From Poecilobothrus nobilitatus (Eukaryota > Arthropoda > Insecta > Diptera > Dolichopodidae), in contig OX352772.1 of assembly GCA_947095535.1 (NCBI GenBank), forward strand, positions 32,941,445 to 33,005,444: a stretch of 64,000 bases of DNA. Direction: 5' to 3'. Below the pieces are notes generated by a model. The model searched no databases. It saw only the letters and a program-made list of their open reading frames with translations, and was not told where the DNA came from. Positions 11,993 through 24,645 of this stretch are shown here, piece after piece. The translations under genes and the position numbers were made by a program. The first letter of the stretch is position 1, and each line of letters begins with the position of its first letter.

Positions 11993-14900
11993 GTAAAATT
12001 TTACAGATGATAGAAATGTTAATTAAAAAAATGTTTTTTAGTATGTTTCCAGAAATGTTTGATTGGTTATCTTTTAAAAATATAAAATTATATTTAAAAT
12101 ATGCAATAGAATTGAATTCTAAGAATATGTTAGTTTAGAATGAAATATCGTTGCATATTTTTTATATATATGAAACAAAAACAATTTCTATCAAAAATTT
12201 CCACTGTTCCTTCGATCCTATAATTGCAAGACCAGTTTGCATTTTTAAGTGAAAATATTGTATTATTGATATTGTATAATATGTGCACTGCCATTCGACC
12301 AAGAAAATACAAATTTAAAATTAAATTTACTAACTTATAATTGTATGTCCAAAAAAGTATCCCTTACCATGTACCATCTTTTGCCATAACATTTTTATAT
12401 AGAGGGTTTATAAAAACATTTATATAAACATTTTTATATTTTATATCATGAATAAAAAAGTTAATTTTTCGAAAAATCCAAACTATTCTATCCTAACTAT
12501 TTATAATTATTTTATTATTTTTTAAAAGAAAAGTCTACAATTTTTGAATAATGATAATTCCACGACGAACACCTAGTAATGTAAACGTAACATCTACTTA
12601 TATAATTTTTAACGTAGACTAGAACTATTCTTATATTTCTTATATAATTTCACTTCTTGATTTTTGTTATTATGTATTAAACGACAAGGACCAAACTAAC
12701 ATATTAATATAAAATTGTTTTTTATATGACTCATTTTTTACTCGAGAAAATTCAAAATAAATTTCAAATTAATATTTTCATCTTCATTTCTCTTGGAAAT
12801 ACAATCTTAATGTTAGAAATTGTTTTAGAGGAAAAAAAATTTTTTTTTGTTTCTTTACACAAGATTAAATTGTGAATTATGTAAGAACGAAAATAATATA
12901 ACTATATGCATATATACTTATATCTATATCTATAGATACATGTATATACAATATAAAAATGATAACAAAAAACAAAAAAATAACAAAAAAGAGTTGAAAA
13001 CAAAGATATATTAATGGTCCAAGGTAACAAAGGTAACATAACAGCAAAAAACAAAAAAAAACAAAAACGAAAAACCTTAATAATATGTAGTAAGAAAAGA
13101 AAATATGTATGTAGGTATATACAATATTATGTATAGTTATAGAATTTTAAAAGATATTACACATGTACCTATATACTTATATATATTAGGTTAGGTATAT
13201 TATATAAGAATTTATTTATCAGAAAATGATTCTGATGCGATGATGGGGCTTTTCTCTGTTATATTCATGTTTTCACCACAATCTTAAGATCATCATTCTT
13301 CTGACAAACAAAAAATAAAAATAAAAATTAAAAAAAATAAATAAATAATACAAATTCTTTAAAGGAACAAAAAAAAAAATGAAAAAGAATGAAAGAAATA
13401 AAAGTGCAATGAACCAACCAACAATCAAAACAATATAAAAAAAAAATATAAGTATGAAAAGAAGAGATTTAAATTATAAAAATAAAAAATATATATAAAT
13501 ATATGTATATATATATACATACTGTAATATAGATAATAAAAATTGTGCGGTTATTTTGTTTTAATTTAAAATTATTATTTATTACTATTATTATTACCAA
13601 ATGTATTATTATTTACTTTAATAAAATAAAATCAAAAACAATAAAAAAAAACTTAAGTTCTAAAAAAAATTAACTAAAAATAAGAAATGTTTATTTTTTT
13701 TTTTTTTTTTTTTTTTTAGAATATTAAATTTAATTTTAAATTATAAAGATAAAAAAATTTAAATATATTTTATATATTTAATGAAACTAATTAAGAAAAA
13801 AAAAAAAATAAAATAAAATTTTAGATTTAATATTTTCATAATTAGAAAATGCACTTATTTTTGATTATTTTGTGAAAAAAGAAGTGAATGGATACTTACA
13901 TACATAATATATGTACTAGTGATTCCGGAAGTTCATGTCCAAAATAAAAAACAAAAAATAATAAAAAAAATTTTTTTCATGTCAGTGAATTATAAATTTT
14001 AAAAGAAAATTTAGAAAAAAAATTAAAATAAAATAAAAAAAAAAATAGCTAAAATTAAAGTAAAAAAAAAAAAAAATTACTTAATTATAATTAACATATA
14101 AATATAACTAACTAGTTAGTGATTTTATTTTTTTTTTTTTTTTTTTGTTGCTTATTTTAATTAATAAAAATAATTTATTATGATAATTAAATAAATGAAA
14201 AAATATACTTAATATTATAGAAATATATATATGTAATTCATTTTGGATATGACATTTAAAAAAAATAAAATAAAAATAAAATTAATTTTACATAGGTACC
14301 TAATATATAATAGATATATACTTAATAATTTTTGTATAAAAGATGAATTAAAGTTATATTTATTTAAATGGTAGTTATAAAAAATAAAAAAAAACTGTGC
14401 TAAAATAATTTTAATTAATTAACCACATATATGTAATGTATATATGAAAGAAAAAAACATAAAGGAAAATTTGTAGTTACCTTAGTTATATGGTTATATA
14501 CAGATATGTACATAAAATATGGTTATAAAGTGGCAATAAACTGATTTATTATTTTCAATTTTACTTATTTCTTATTTTGAAAATTTTTCTTTTTTAAGTA
14601 TAGTTAGTTTTTTTTTTTTTCAAATTTATTTTTAATGATTAGAAAATTTATTTTGATTTTAATTAATAAATAAAAATACTTACAGTGAATTAAAACTTAA
14701 AAATACCTATATAGAGTGAATTAAAATTTAGTTTTAATTATAAATTCATGTTTTTTTTTTTTTCTCTTCTCTAATAAGTTTTTTTTAATTATTTCTTTTT
14801 TTTAGTTATTGTTTCACATTTTCGAACCAAAAATTATTTAAATCAAAAATAAATCTCTGATATTTACTTAAAATCAGTATGTATATTTGGTGAGAAATGA

Positions 14901-15040
14901 TAAAAATAAATTAGTACTAAACAGCTTTCACTTAATATTAGAAAATCAGATTAGTGCTTTTTCATTATAAAAATTTGTCACTTATTTGTCAATTTTAAGT
15001 TATGTCTTTATTTTAAAGTTTTAATTTGCCTCTATTCGAC
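11993..15040. other. Extremely AT-rich DNA, no supported gene
   Basis: Poly-A, poly-T and TATA-like repeats dominate, especially 12900-14800. One small exception lies at 13190-13290. There the minus strand holds an ATG with a good context (GAAAACATG, plus-strand about 13268-13270) and about 31 codons of mixed composition before a stop. I cannot tie it to splice sites or to a known protein. Confidence 0.6.
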
Positions 15041-15044
15041 TATT

Positions 15045-15240
15045 CACTTGTCACTAATCAAATAATCACTTTTTTGATAAATTTTTATTGCACCAAAACA
15101 ATATTTGATAATAACTCAATAAAGTTTTGATTAGTAGTAAAAAACACTCACTTATCAAAAAGAAAAAAAAAAATGATTATTTAATTATTTTCTTATAGTG
15201 ATTAATGGTTGGTGCAATGGTGCAATGGTGCAATATTGGG
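15045..15240. repeat. Imperfect foldback with 8-bp tandem repeat
   Basis: AATCAAATAATCAC followed by TTTTTTGATAA near 15055-15080 recurs in inverted form near 15150-15190 (TTATCAAAAAG followed by TGATTATTTAATT). ATTGCACCA near 15089 is complemented by TGGTGCAAT at 15210-15234. The right side contains three exact copies of GGTGCAAT (15211-15234). The arms are diverged, so this could be an old foldback element or a chance AT-rich structure. Confidence 0.45.
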
Positions 15241-16621
15241 CCCTCATTTTAACTATATTAGTTTTTCACGCAAAATTTTTGATTTTGATGACAAATTTCA
15301 TCCAAACATTGTCTTTTGATTATTTTTTTTAATGCTATATGCAGTATTATAGTAAATAGAGAGATTTTAGAAATAAATAAAACATTAGAGTATTTGATTA
15401 GAACTTTGGCCTGATGATATCTTATATCGATTAAGGAAGACTGACGTTTATAAAACTGGAACGATTCAGTTTATTTACCGAACGGTGAAAGCTATTTTAA
15501 CATATGGTATATCAAATTAAAGCTTGGAAAAGGCGCTATTAGGTTTAAACATCTAAAAAAAAATTCATTTTAAATTAAGAAATAGGATACAATAGGATAC
15601 AATTATTAAAAGAAGCAAATCATATTTGGAATTTAGGGAAAAATAAGAAATTTGTATGTCGTATATAAGTATATATATATGTATATACTTATATGGTAAT
15701 TTTTCTTTTTTTGTTTTTATTGTCAAAATTTTGTAAACTGATAAAGATTTTTAAAAAAAATATAATCAATTGATAAGATTAATTAACAACTTTTTTTAAA
15801 CCATAAACATCAGTTTTAGTTAATAAAAAAACAATGTAGTTAATATAAACAAAAATATTAGGGATTTGTTTAATTAAATAATTAAATTATAAACTTACAA
15901 TCGTTTAGATAAGGATTTTTTTTTTATTTATTACTTGGTGAAAGTATTACTGCACAAAAAAAATAGGATACAATTTATTGTGTTATCAATAATTTTTGAA
16001 CAATTCAAAAAACAAAAAAAAATAAACTCTAATTTTTAATATTTATATATGTATGTAGTTGTTTTGTTACCCAGAACCTGTCATTTATAATTTTTACTAT
16101 TTTAAAAATATTAATTTCAGTAAAAAGTTTAAAACATCTTCAAAATTCAAAAGACTATTGGGGTAATTTAGTTTTATTTTTTCTAAAATGGTTCAAAACT
16201 ATTGAACCAATAACATGTCTAAGTATTAAAACTCTATAAAGTACCTAAATAATAACATATTGAAGTATAGTGGAGATTTCTCTCTTGCATTTGACATTAA
16301 GTACATAAGTTTTATAAGATCATTTTTTTATATCCGCAATTAAATCTGCAATTGCTTAAAAAAAAAAAATTATGTAAAAGTATTTACATTATTTACCCAA
16401 AAGTATATTTATTTTTTTATCATCATCTACTGCTTCTTCTTATCTGTTTTTATTTTTTTACAATTAAGATAAACATCTGTTACTTAGTGTTTTTAACTGC
16501 AACTAAATTAACTTGAACCGCATGGCGCACAGATGTCATACATATATCTTTCGTTTCAAATGTCACATTAGCAAATTCCAAAAAAAATAATTTGAATTTT
16601 TATATTTTTAAAAATAAATAA
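15241..16621. other. AT-rich DNA, nothing recognised
   Basis: No gene, RNA or structured repeat was recognised in this stretch on either strand. Confidence 0.55.
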
Positions 16622-16853
16622 TGAGTTCAAGTTCAAATCCTGGTCAGGTCAAAAATAATATATAAAATATAATAAAATAATGTAAACAAAATATTAAATA
16701 TAATTATAATTTAATACTTGTACCGAGATGGTCCACATGCTAACGGCAAAGTGGTCCTAAAAATATCGGCAGATATATAACTGCCAAATATCGGCAGTGG
16801 TCCTAAAAATATCTGGACGATATAAATAATATATAAAAAAAAAAATAATGAAA
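16622..16853 (+). mobile_element. SINE-like dispersed repeat, family 2, copy A
   Basis: It shares an ordered series of blocks with the minus-strand copy at 34943-35142. These are a T-arm-like GTTCAAATCC head, an AT-rich middle, TTTAATACTTGTACCGAGATGG, and a TATCTGGAC(G/A)ATA end followed by an A-rich tail. In this copy AGTGGTCCTAAAAATATC occurs twice, about 44 bp apart (near 16751 and 16795), an internal duplication absent from copy B. The head here may be 5' truncated. A tRNA origin is inferred from the T-arm-like word. Confidence 0.65.
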
Positions 16854-18245
16854 AAATACTTTTTTAAAAATATAAAATGCTTTCGACATTATGAAATTAT
16901 TTTTAAAAAACTCACAATTCTTTTCTTGATTTTATACTTATATTAAATACAATAGTAAAGCCTAAGCCACAAAAATAAACACAAATGATATATTTGTAAC
17001 AACAATTACTTATGACATTTAATAATAATAATTTGACGTTTATACCATTGATATAAAACTGTGTCTAAAAAAAAGTGTCCGTTCAAAACCTATATGCAGC
17101 TAATTTAACTATACTTATAGCTAGTTAAGTGTTGTGTATACCAGCGCTACAAATGTCAAACTATTTACCTCTAGTTAATTTAAATGCGATTTAAAAGCAG
17201 TAAGTGTTACTTATACAGTAAATTTTAATTTTATTTCAAAATATATACGAATACGATATACTTAAATATATGTATATGTATATATTAGAATTGTGCCATG
17301 TCATAAGACCAAAACATACATAAAAATGAACTAAAAAGTACATAAAAACTTTAATAAAAAAAAAAAAAATACTTTTTAAAATAATTAAAAAGTAAATTAA
17401 GTATGATCCTTATGAAACAACTTAAAAGTATAATTATTTATAACTATTATAAGTATCTTTTTTTTTTTTTTTTAATATTCATTTATTATAAGATTACGCA
17501 ATATTTAACTAGATACTAGAATCTTAAAATTAAAATAACGTAAGTAAAATAAGTATTTGTTTTTCTTTTGTTTTTCACAACTTCTTACTGTTCTCAAATT
17601 ATAAAATTATAATGATTGTAATAATAACGGTAACAATAAAATAAAACTAACGATAAGTTCAGTGAACTGTTTCAGTTATTTAAAAGATTAAGAAGATATT
17701 TTTTTATATTAATCTTTTCTTATTGTGTTACTGAACAAAACTGTCTTGTAATGTTACTATTATTTTGGTTTTTTGTATTTTGTTTTTTTTACAAAAATGT
17801 TAAGTAAATTACAATTTGTTTTTCTAGTTCTTGATTTTCTTTTTTTTTACTATAAAAGTATATTTCATAAGATTTAAAATCTTTTTAGTATTGTACAATG
17901 ATATTTAAATCAACTATTTAACTCGTAATTTAATTAATATATGTTAAAAAAAATTAATTATAAAAAATGCTTATAAATTATAAAACAAATAAAAATGAAG
18001 TTTACTGCTTTTTATTTTTTTAAATTTTGGAATTATAAAAATGCTATCAATAATAGCGTCTGAAACGATTACTTGAAAAATAAAATCTTAAAATGAATTT
18101 AAATTCTTAAAATTTAGTTCAAATATTTCTATTTGGTTAGGTCGAATACAACTACAGTAACTACAGTAATGTCTTTGCCAGTTGAAGTTGTCTTACCTTA
18201 CTTAAGATTACTTAAGATTATCAAATTACAGTTTAATTATTTTTT
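16854..18245. other. AT-rich DNA, nothing recognised
   Basis: No coding or structured element was recognised. CATACATAAAAATGAACTAAAAAGTACATAAAAA-type simple direct repetition occurs near 17310-17350. Confidence 0.55.
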
Positions 18246-18368
18246 TTAATTATAAAACAACGGTAAGTCGTTTTGTGGAATATGAGAAGAGTCATACGGA
18301 ATAAAATCAGATTCATTATTTACATCTTGTATGGTGAAAGCGGTGGGACTGCTGCCTTTTTCATTCTG
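18246..18368 (-). other. Unidentified short coding-like island (minus strand)
   Basis: On the minus strand an open frame of about 40 codons ends with TAA at plus-strand 18246-18248. Its peptide is balanced in composition, including SSPTAFTIQDVNNES and PYDSSHIPQNDLP, unlike the Phe/Lys/Asn-rich chance frames around it. An in-frame TGA precedes it and there is no polypyrimidine tract or start codon, so it is neither a complete gene nor a well supported exon. It could be a decayed gene or transposon fragment. I do not recognise the sequence. The plus strand carries an unrelated GTAAGT at 18263. Confidence 0.25.
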
Positions 18369-19714
18369 TGATCAACTTTTCTTACATCCTTCTAATTTTT
18401 CTACTCACTTAGTTCTATAATTTTTTTAAATTTTTTCAAATTTTTTAAATCAATTCAGATGAATTGTGCATTACTTCTATAACTTTATTCGTGTGTATTA
18501 CTTCTATAACTTAATAAATCCTTTTTCAATTGATTCGATTGAGAAATTACACCTTCTCAACTTTCTAGTATAAAATTCCCAAAATAATAAAATTAAAAAA
18601 TTTGAATGTGTTTTGTAGGTGCAAATACATAAAAGGAAGTCCTTTTTTTTCTAAATTATGAAGCCTTTAAGAAGAAGTATTTTAATTATGTAAATTTGAC
18701 ATTTATCATTAGGTTAAAGTGTACAAAACTGCATTCCAATCCCACTTCAATTTATATTTCAATTTGAATCCACTGTACCTGAACCACATGAAATTAGAAT
18801 ACTTATTGATTCAGTTTGAATAAAAAACGATGAACAGAAAATGAATGGAAAAGTATTTTAGATTTTTACATGTGCTTCACAAGATTTTTCTTTTCACATA
18901 TTAAAAGTACTTTTTAATTTTTTAGAAAATGCCCCAATCCCACAGAAATTCATGATGTTTTTGTATACATATATGTTATATATACTTACACATAAGAATT
19001 AAAAATAAACAAACAAAAAAAAAAGCATAATTTAATTAATATATTTATGCTGTTTTTTTTTTTTTTTTTTAAATTGTTATTTTCTTTTTAAAAGTTATGA
19101 GATTTTTTATTGTTTTACTAATGTTTACTACCTAATTTTTATTTTTTTTATGTAGTATATATGTTTAGTATAATTTTCAATTGCATATTGTTTGTTTGTT
19201 TTTTTTTTCTTATTTTTTTTTTTTTTGTTAAATTTCAAGTGACACTAAATTATTGTGACATGTCATATGATTACATTTTGCCATTAGGTTGTGCTAATTG
19301 AAATACCTACCAATAAAAAAAATTTTTTTTTTTAAATATCTGTGCTAAAAAATAAAATTAACATCAAAACTATTTTGTAATTAATTTTAAAGGTTTATTA
19401 TCTGTGAAATTTTATGATTTATTAAGAATTGAGATTTGAATCCGAAAATGTTCATGATGTATGCAATTAAAAATGGACTCATCACAAAATTAATATTTAA
19501 TTATTGAGTATAAAATTTTGGTAAATTATAGCTGCTTTTTTAAATATTGTAAATTATCTTTTCGTTTCATTTGTCAATAAATTTTCTTTTAAAATAAAAT
19601 TATTATATACATACATGCATATTACAAAAGTAAAAAGTTTTTAAATAATAGGAATTTTATAAAAATACAAGAAAGTAGGTAAATCTCTAGGAGCTCATAA
19701 TGAATTTACAGGAC
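18369..19714. other. AT-rich DNA, nothing recognised
   Basis: Mostly homopolymer-rich sequence. The words CATTACTTCTATAACTT and TATTACTTCTATAACTT repeat near 18470-18510. No gene was seen. Confidence 0.55.
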
Positions 19715-20168
19715 TAACGACCATTCTCCAATGCTGGCGGGTAACTTTAACTTTAAAAAAGTTTCACGCCACAGATTTTTTTATTTCAGTCTCCAATGAT
19801 GGCATAACTTCAATTGTAAATGAACTGTCAAGTGTCATTTTATCAATATTATTTAAATTTGAAAATGGATAATGAAGAATTAAAAAGAAAAATAAATATT
19901 GTTTTTAAAGTGTATATACTGATTATCAAATGTTTACCAAATTATATCATAAAATAAAAAGCACCATAAATAAGAAATGTCAATTTAACCAAACTGTCAA
20001 ATAGTTCAGTGGTCTGCGTTCAGCTTTGAATATTGCTCAACTTCAACTTTAAAAAAGTTACACGTCAGCCGTCAATGCTAGCATTGGAAAAGGTTGTATT
20101 AATTTCCATATATTCAAAATAGTTTGATGATGAAGTTACATGTCAACGCCAGCATTAGAGACTAACCT
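19715..20168. mobile_element. MITE-like element with nested inverted repeats
   Basis: A word of the form TCTCCAATGCTGGCG occurs twice in forward orientation (19725-19739 and, altered, 19791-19804). It occurs twice inverted on the right (CAATGCTAGCATTGG near 20073, and AACGCCAGCATTAGAGAC near 20145-20162). Each outer copy is followed inward by GTAACTT-like sequence. The forward and inverted pairs bracket about 260 bp of AT-rich DNA with no open frame. This is the layout expected of a non-autonomous DNA transposon with compound ends. No clear target duplication was found. The next element starts immediately to the right. Confidence 0.62.
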
Positions 20169-20172
20169 TAAC

Positions 20173-20581
20173 GAAAATTTTAATCAGATCTCCAGACCAG
20201 ATTTATTATGAAATGAGAAATTAAAAAAAAAATTAACATTTGTATGATGTACCTATTTGATATAGGCTAGTTTTTAATCTGGGTACTTCATCAGTAAAAA
20301 ATTTAGTAGTAGAAAAGTTGAATTAAATAACTAATACTTCTTCCTTAACATCAGTGGTATATTATTAACGTACCATTGAGCGAAGGGAAAACTTTTTTTT
20401 TTAATTAAATAATAATTTTTCCTTGACAGCAGTTGGATCAACGTGCAATTAAGAAAAAAATAAAATTAATTTTTTATAGCTAGATTTTATCTCGGTCTAT
20501 ATCAAATACATAAGTACATCATACCAATAAGTATTTCTTTTTATTTTCTCATTTCATAACAAATCTGTTCTAAAATTTTGG
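20173..20581. mobile_element. MITE-like element with ~95-bp inverted repeats
   Basis: The left arm contains ACCAGATTTATTATGAAATG, AGAAAT and then TGTATGATGTACCTATTTGATATAGG in pieces. Inverted on the right are ACAGATTTGTTATGAAATG and GTATGATGTAC...TATTTGATATAG. The arms cover roughly 20173-20285 and 20470-20581. The interior holds two diverged direct copies of AATTAAATAA...CCTTAACATCAGTGG-like sequence (near 20324 and 20403). No transposase frame is present. It lies 5 bp from the preceding MITE-like element, so one may have inserted beside or into the other. Confidence 0.7.
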
Positions 20582-23456
20582 TATACTTAAATTTTTGAAG
20601 AAAAGTTTTATTTTATTAACACGATTAGATATGTATATATGATGTATATATATATTCAACTCAAGTATCATCTATATTAAATAAACAAAACCAATTAATA
20701 ACTTATAATTAACCGTTAAAGGCTAATTTTCATGAAGAAAAATATCGGGGATATTTGTTAGAGCATAGGCAGAAAATACAAAAACACTAACTGTGTGACA
20801 GAGAAAAAAAACGAAAATATCGGACAAATTAACAATAAAATTGTACAAGCATTCAAAAAATATTGGAGATATACCATAATATCGAATGAAATTTAGCTCA
20901 CTGAAGCTAAATTTTCTATAATTATCTCCGATATTTTTAACACATACGTAAAAAATATGTATGCTACACAAAAAAAATGGGCATACTACTACTAACATTC
21001 TTATGAATACATGACATTTGAATTCATTATTTAAATTTATTTTTATTTTCACCTTCTTTCCTATTAGTAGTATTAAGTATTAAGTATAGTTATTAAGTAG
21101 TATTAAGTATAGTTCACTCTTTCTAAATATCTGATATTGGATGAAATTTTTTCCATCAAAATTAGCCTTTACGCTTTTACTAACTTAGTATAAAGCCAAT
21201 GATCTTTGAAATAAAGAAAATATTCTGTCAGGGAAATTTTTTTAATTATCTTAGAATTTAAATTCAATTATTTTCCATGGGTATGAGTATCCTTCAACAC
21301 GATTTTACGGAACAGAAATTTGAAGGTACATGAATTTTTAATCCTATGATAGCTACTTGTTTAAAATGATTTAATTATTTATTTTATTTGAAATGACATT
21401 CAAATGCCAATCATTTTTATACTATTTATATACAATTTGTTAATTTATTAATTCTTAATATATATTTTTTTTTAAATAAATTTTAATTTCTTAATTATAA
21501 ATCTAATTTAAATCAGTTATACAGTAACTAAATAGACATTAGGCACTAATATGTTTATAATTTAATAAAAATCTTAACTAAATATAAAACAATAATATAT
21601 TTTACCGTGATTATAAAAAAAATAAAAATTACAACCATTAATGGTTTTTTTTTTTTTTTCTTAATTCTGTTAACCATCTTTTTTTTTTATTTAAAATTAA
21701 ACTATATCCATAATTTATAATCTTGTACAAAAGATATATTTAGCGTGTTTAATAAATAAATTGATCATAAATTAATTGAAATGAAATGAAATATAGATTT
21801 AAGTTAAAATATAAAAACATTTTTTTTTTTTTTGTTTTTTTTTTTCTTAAATTTTCGCTCTGTTTATTTTAAATTAACAAAAAAAAAAAAAAAAATATCT
21901 TAACACCTTTCAAGTGTGATTTACTGCAAAAAAAAAAAAAGAAAAAAAAAATAAATAAAAACCAAATATCTACAATTGATTAAATCGATATACGCTTAAC
22001 TATTATACTACACTATACTAATAGTATATACTATAAAATAATTCTATTAATTTTATGATAATCGATTTTATCTATAAAATAATTTGTAAAGCTTCAATAA
22101 AAACAAATTTACTTTAATAATATTTTATGTTCATGCTTATATTGAATGGTATTGTTTGCAATGTTGAATGGTAATAACAAAAGATACCAACAATGAATAA
22201 TCAACTAATTTCTTAGAGATTAGGCTTGTTTTTACTGATTTTCTTAGGGAACATAGTACTTCCACAAATTCTCCCCTATTTTCTCTGTTTTAATCGCTAT
22301 TCTTTTAATTTCTGCCAAAACCTTTGTACTTCTTTCTATCTCATTGTAGACGCTTCGTCTTTAAGTCACTTCCCTCTTCTCTCTTGGAAGTTCCAAGGAA
22401 TGTTAAAATCCCTAACGTGTGATTAATGTTATTGATCATCTGAGAATATGAACAACCCATCTTCATTTTCTTTTTCGAATTTGTATTTCGATCGTTTCTT
22501 AACGATCTTTTTTTCATTACATACCCATAATTCTTCATTTATATGTATAGTAATCTTCTCGGCCAGAATATTTGACATATTATTCTCTAACATTTATTAG
22601 TGAAATCTTGCAACATTTAAGGACTTAAACACTGAAAAACGGATTAAATAAAACATCAATTGACTTTTAATTAAAAAAAATTAAAGGTTAAAACTATTAT
22701 TTCGGATATACTTATAAAATATATGTTAAAGACATAATTAACGTTAACTGAGATTTAATTTTAAGGAGAATAAAAATCTTATCATAAAATATGTATGCTG
22801 CGTTCTCTTTCAAATGAATTAGTTATATACTACATGAATGTATCCAAAAGATCTTATTTTGACAAAAAGATACTAATTTTTCGAATCAAAAATTTTACTA
22901 CAACATTTATGTCTTTTCGTATTTTTTATTGTTATAAAATGAGTTAATAAAAAAAAATTGTTTTTATTTTTTAAAATACAATTAATAAATTGTTAATCAT
23001 CAAAACAATTACTAAATTATCCGTAATACATTTTTATTTATTTACTTATTATTTATTTTTACCAAAGACTGTTCGCTAATAACTGGTTAATGACTGATCA
23101 AAATTTTGGATTATTTTTTCCACTTGGAAATTCAAAAAGTTAATTTCATAACAGCGAACAGAGAACTAAAGATCATGAAGATCAAAGAATACATTAAAAT
23201 AACTTATAGGTAAATTGTCATTATCCATGCAGTATTCAAAACCACATTTAAATAACCTACTGCTAATCTAAACTTATAGGTACTCTTGAAAAGATAAATT
23301 TAAAAAGATAAATTGCATTTCTTTATTTTGTTATTAAATATTTAAGTATCGTTTTCCAAAAGAATCAACTTAGTATTAAAATATAGGAAATATATAATTG
23401 CCATCTATGAATATATGTAAAAATTTTATCCCGTTCCCCAACGAAGAATAAAATTC
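20582..23456. other. AT-rich DNA, no supported gene
   Basis: The longest open frames here (20723-21052 minus, 22226-22426 plus, 22341-22538 minus) are Phe/Ile/Tyr-rich and lack start context, splice flanks or recognisable motifs. I treat them as chance. No structured repeat stands out. Confidence 0.55.
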
Positions 23457-23464
23457 TTTAATCA

Positions 23465-23662
23465 GGGGACTCGGTGGCCTAGTGGGTAAGAGCGTATAAA
23501 ATACGCTGTAAACACTGAGGAAGTGTGGGTTCGAATCCCGCACACATCGTAAGATTTATTCCCCCCTTACGACATTTACAGCCACACCTGAACAGGAAAG
23601 GCTGTGTAATTTACTGTCCACATTTATGTGGCAGAGAAATGCAATAAATAAATAAATAATTT
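23465..23662 (+). mobile_element. tRNA-derived SINE, family 1, copy 3 (best preserved)
   Basis: Box A TGGCCTAGTGGG (23475-23486) fits TRGCNNARYNNG exactly, and box B GGTTCGAATCC (23528-23538) is perfect. The two are 53 bp apart, as in RNA polymerase III promoters of tRNA-type SINEs. The T-arm TGTGG/CCGCA can pair. A tRNA-unrelated body follows (ATCGTAAG, CCTTACGACATTTACAGCC, GGAAAGGCTGTGTAAT, TTATGTGGCAGAGAAATGC), then an AATA-repeat tail. An 8-bp direct repeat TTTAATCA flanks the insertion exactly (23457-23464 and 23663-23670), as expected for target-primed retrotransposition. This copy is the best family reference in the window. Enzymes for movement would come from a partner LINE. Confidence 0.93.
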
Positions 23663-23670
23663 TTTAATCA

Positions 23671-24308
23671 TAAATCGCATTTCTTATATACATATGTACA
23701 TTACAGTACAATAATTAATTTTAATCTTATACTTATACTTATGTATAATATACACTAAATATGTACTTATTTATTAATATATAAATTTAATTATTTTATA
23801 GAATAACTATATTATATAAAAATCACTTGCCAATTTAAATAGATATATAAATCATAAAATATAGAAAAAAACAAAACTAAATATAAAAAAAAATCATAAA
23901 TTCTTTTGTGAAAATAAAAACAAAAAAAAAAAAAAAAATAATAAAACGTGCTTAAATGTTATGTTCGAAAATTGTTTTTTTTTTTCGGAAAATGTGACTG
24001 TTAAAATACAAGGCTTTTAATTTTTTTTTTTTTTTTTTTTCAATTCTTCCCATAATAATAAAAAATACAAAATTTATTATTATAAACTATACTTACTTGC
24101 CTATTTATTAAGAAAAAAAATAAAAAGTGAACTTGAACGTGAACTTAAAAACTGAATTGAAACATAAATTAAAAAAAAAAAAAAAAGGAAAACATAAAAC
24201 CTTAAATAGAAAAATTAGACAAAATACCGAAATAAATCAGTTAAAAAAAAAAAATAAAAATAAAAAAATTAAAGTAAAAAAAGTTTTTTTTCTATTTTAT
24301 TTGTAAAA
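23671..24308 (+). other. AT-rich sequence upstream of the coding exon, likely partly 5' UTR
   Basis: From about 24120 the sequence becomes purine-rich (AAAAAGTGAACTTGAACGTG and long A runs) up to the start codon at 24309, a style common in fly leaders. TCAGTT at about 24237 matches the initiator consensus, but there is no downstream element. Whether the leader starts here or is spliced from far upstream cannot be decided from sequence. Confidence 0.3.
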
Positions 24309-24645
24309 ATGGGTGATCGTTTTCAACATATTGAATTTATAACAAATGATGTTGATGTTGATGATGATGATTCAACATGTTTATGGAATTTAACAAATGA
24401 TACAACAACATCAAATCATCATCATCATTTACATCATTTAAATAATCATAATAATAATCATCATAATCATCATCATAATCATCATCATCATCATTTAACA
24501 ACAAAAACAACAAAATTACCTTCATCGTTGCCATCATCAAGCCCATCAAGTGGTTCTAGTACAAATGGTAATACTAGCATGAATTTAAATAGTTTAGATT
24601 GTTGGGATTATACAATTGAATTAGAATGTTTAAATGGACCACAAG
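24309..24645 (+). CDS. First coding exon of an unidentified His/Asn-rich, acidic protein
   Basis: The frame opens at an ATG in a good insect context (GTAAAAATGGG) and reads 112 full codons plus one base before CAAG|GTATGT, a strong 5' splice site giving a phase-1 intron. Reading on into the intron gives only a poly-Phe tail and a stop, which supports the splice. Residues 1-13 (MGDRFQHIEFITN) are followed by a short acidic run (14-21, DVDVDDDD), WNLTNDT (26-32, a possible N-glycosylation site if extracellular), a His/Asn tract (about 37-62, every His coded CAT), a Ser/Pro/Thr-rich linker (64-90) and a compact, conserved-looking end, LDCWDYTIELECLNGPQ (96-112). There is no signal peptide or membrane segment. 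The layout could suit the N-terminus of a regulatory protein, but I do not recognise the family. Later exons were not found with confidence. The minus-strand frame here is a shadow. Confidence 0.8.

Noticed and set aside
11845..12138. Plus-strand 97-codon frame
   Set aside because: Its first part is the complement of SINE copy 2 and the rest is AT-rich filler.
23465..23545. Functional tRNA gene
   Set aside because: The box A/B head fits a tRNA promoter, but the anticodon arm and acceptor stem do not fold as a tRNA. The same head recurs in other copies followed by a shared non-tRNA body, so it is a SINE.
24337..24549. Minus-strand frame rich in Asp and Met/Leu
   Set aside because: It is the complement of the CAT/AAT tract of the real exon.
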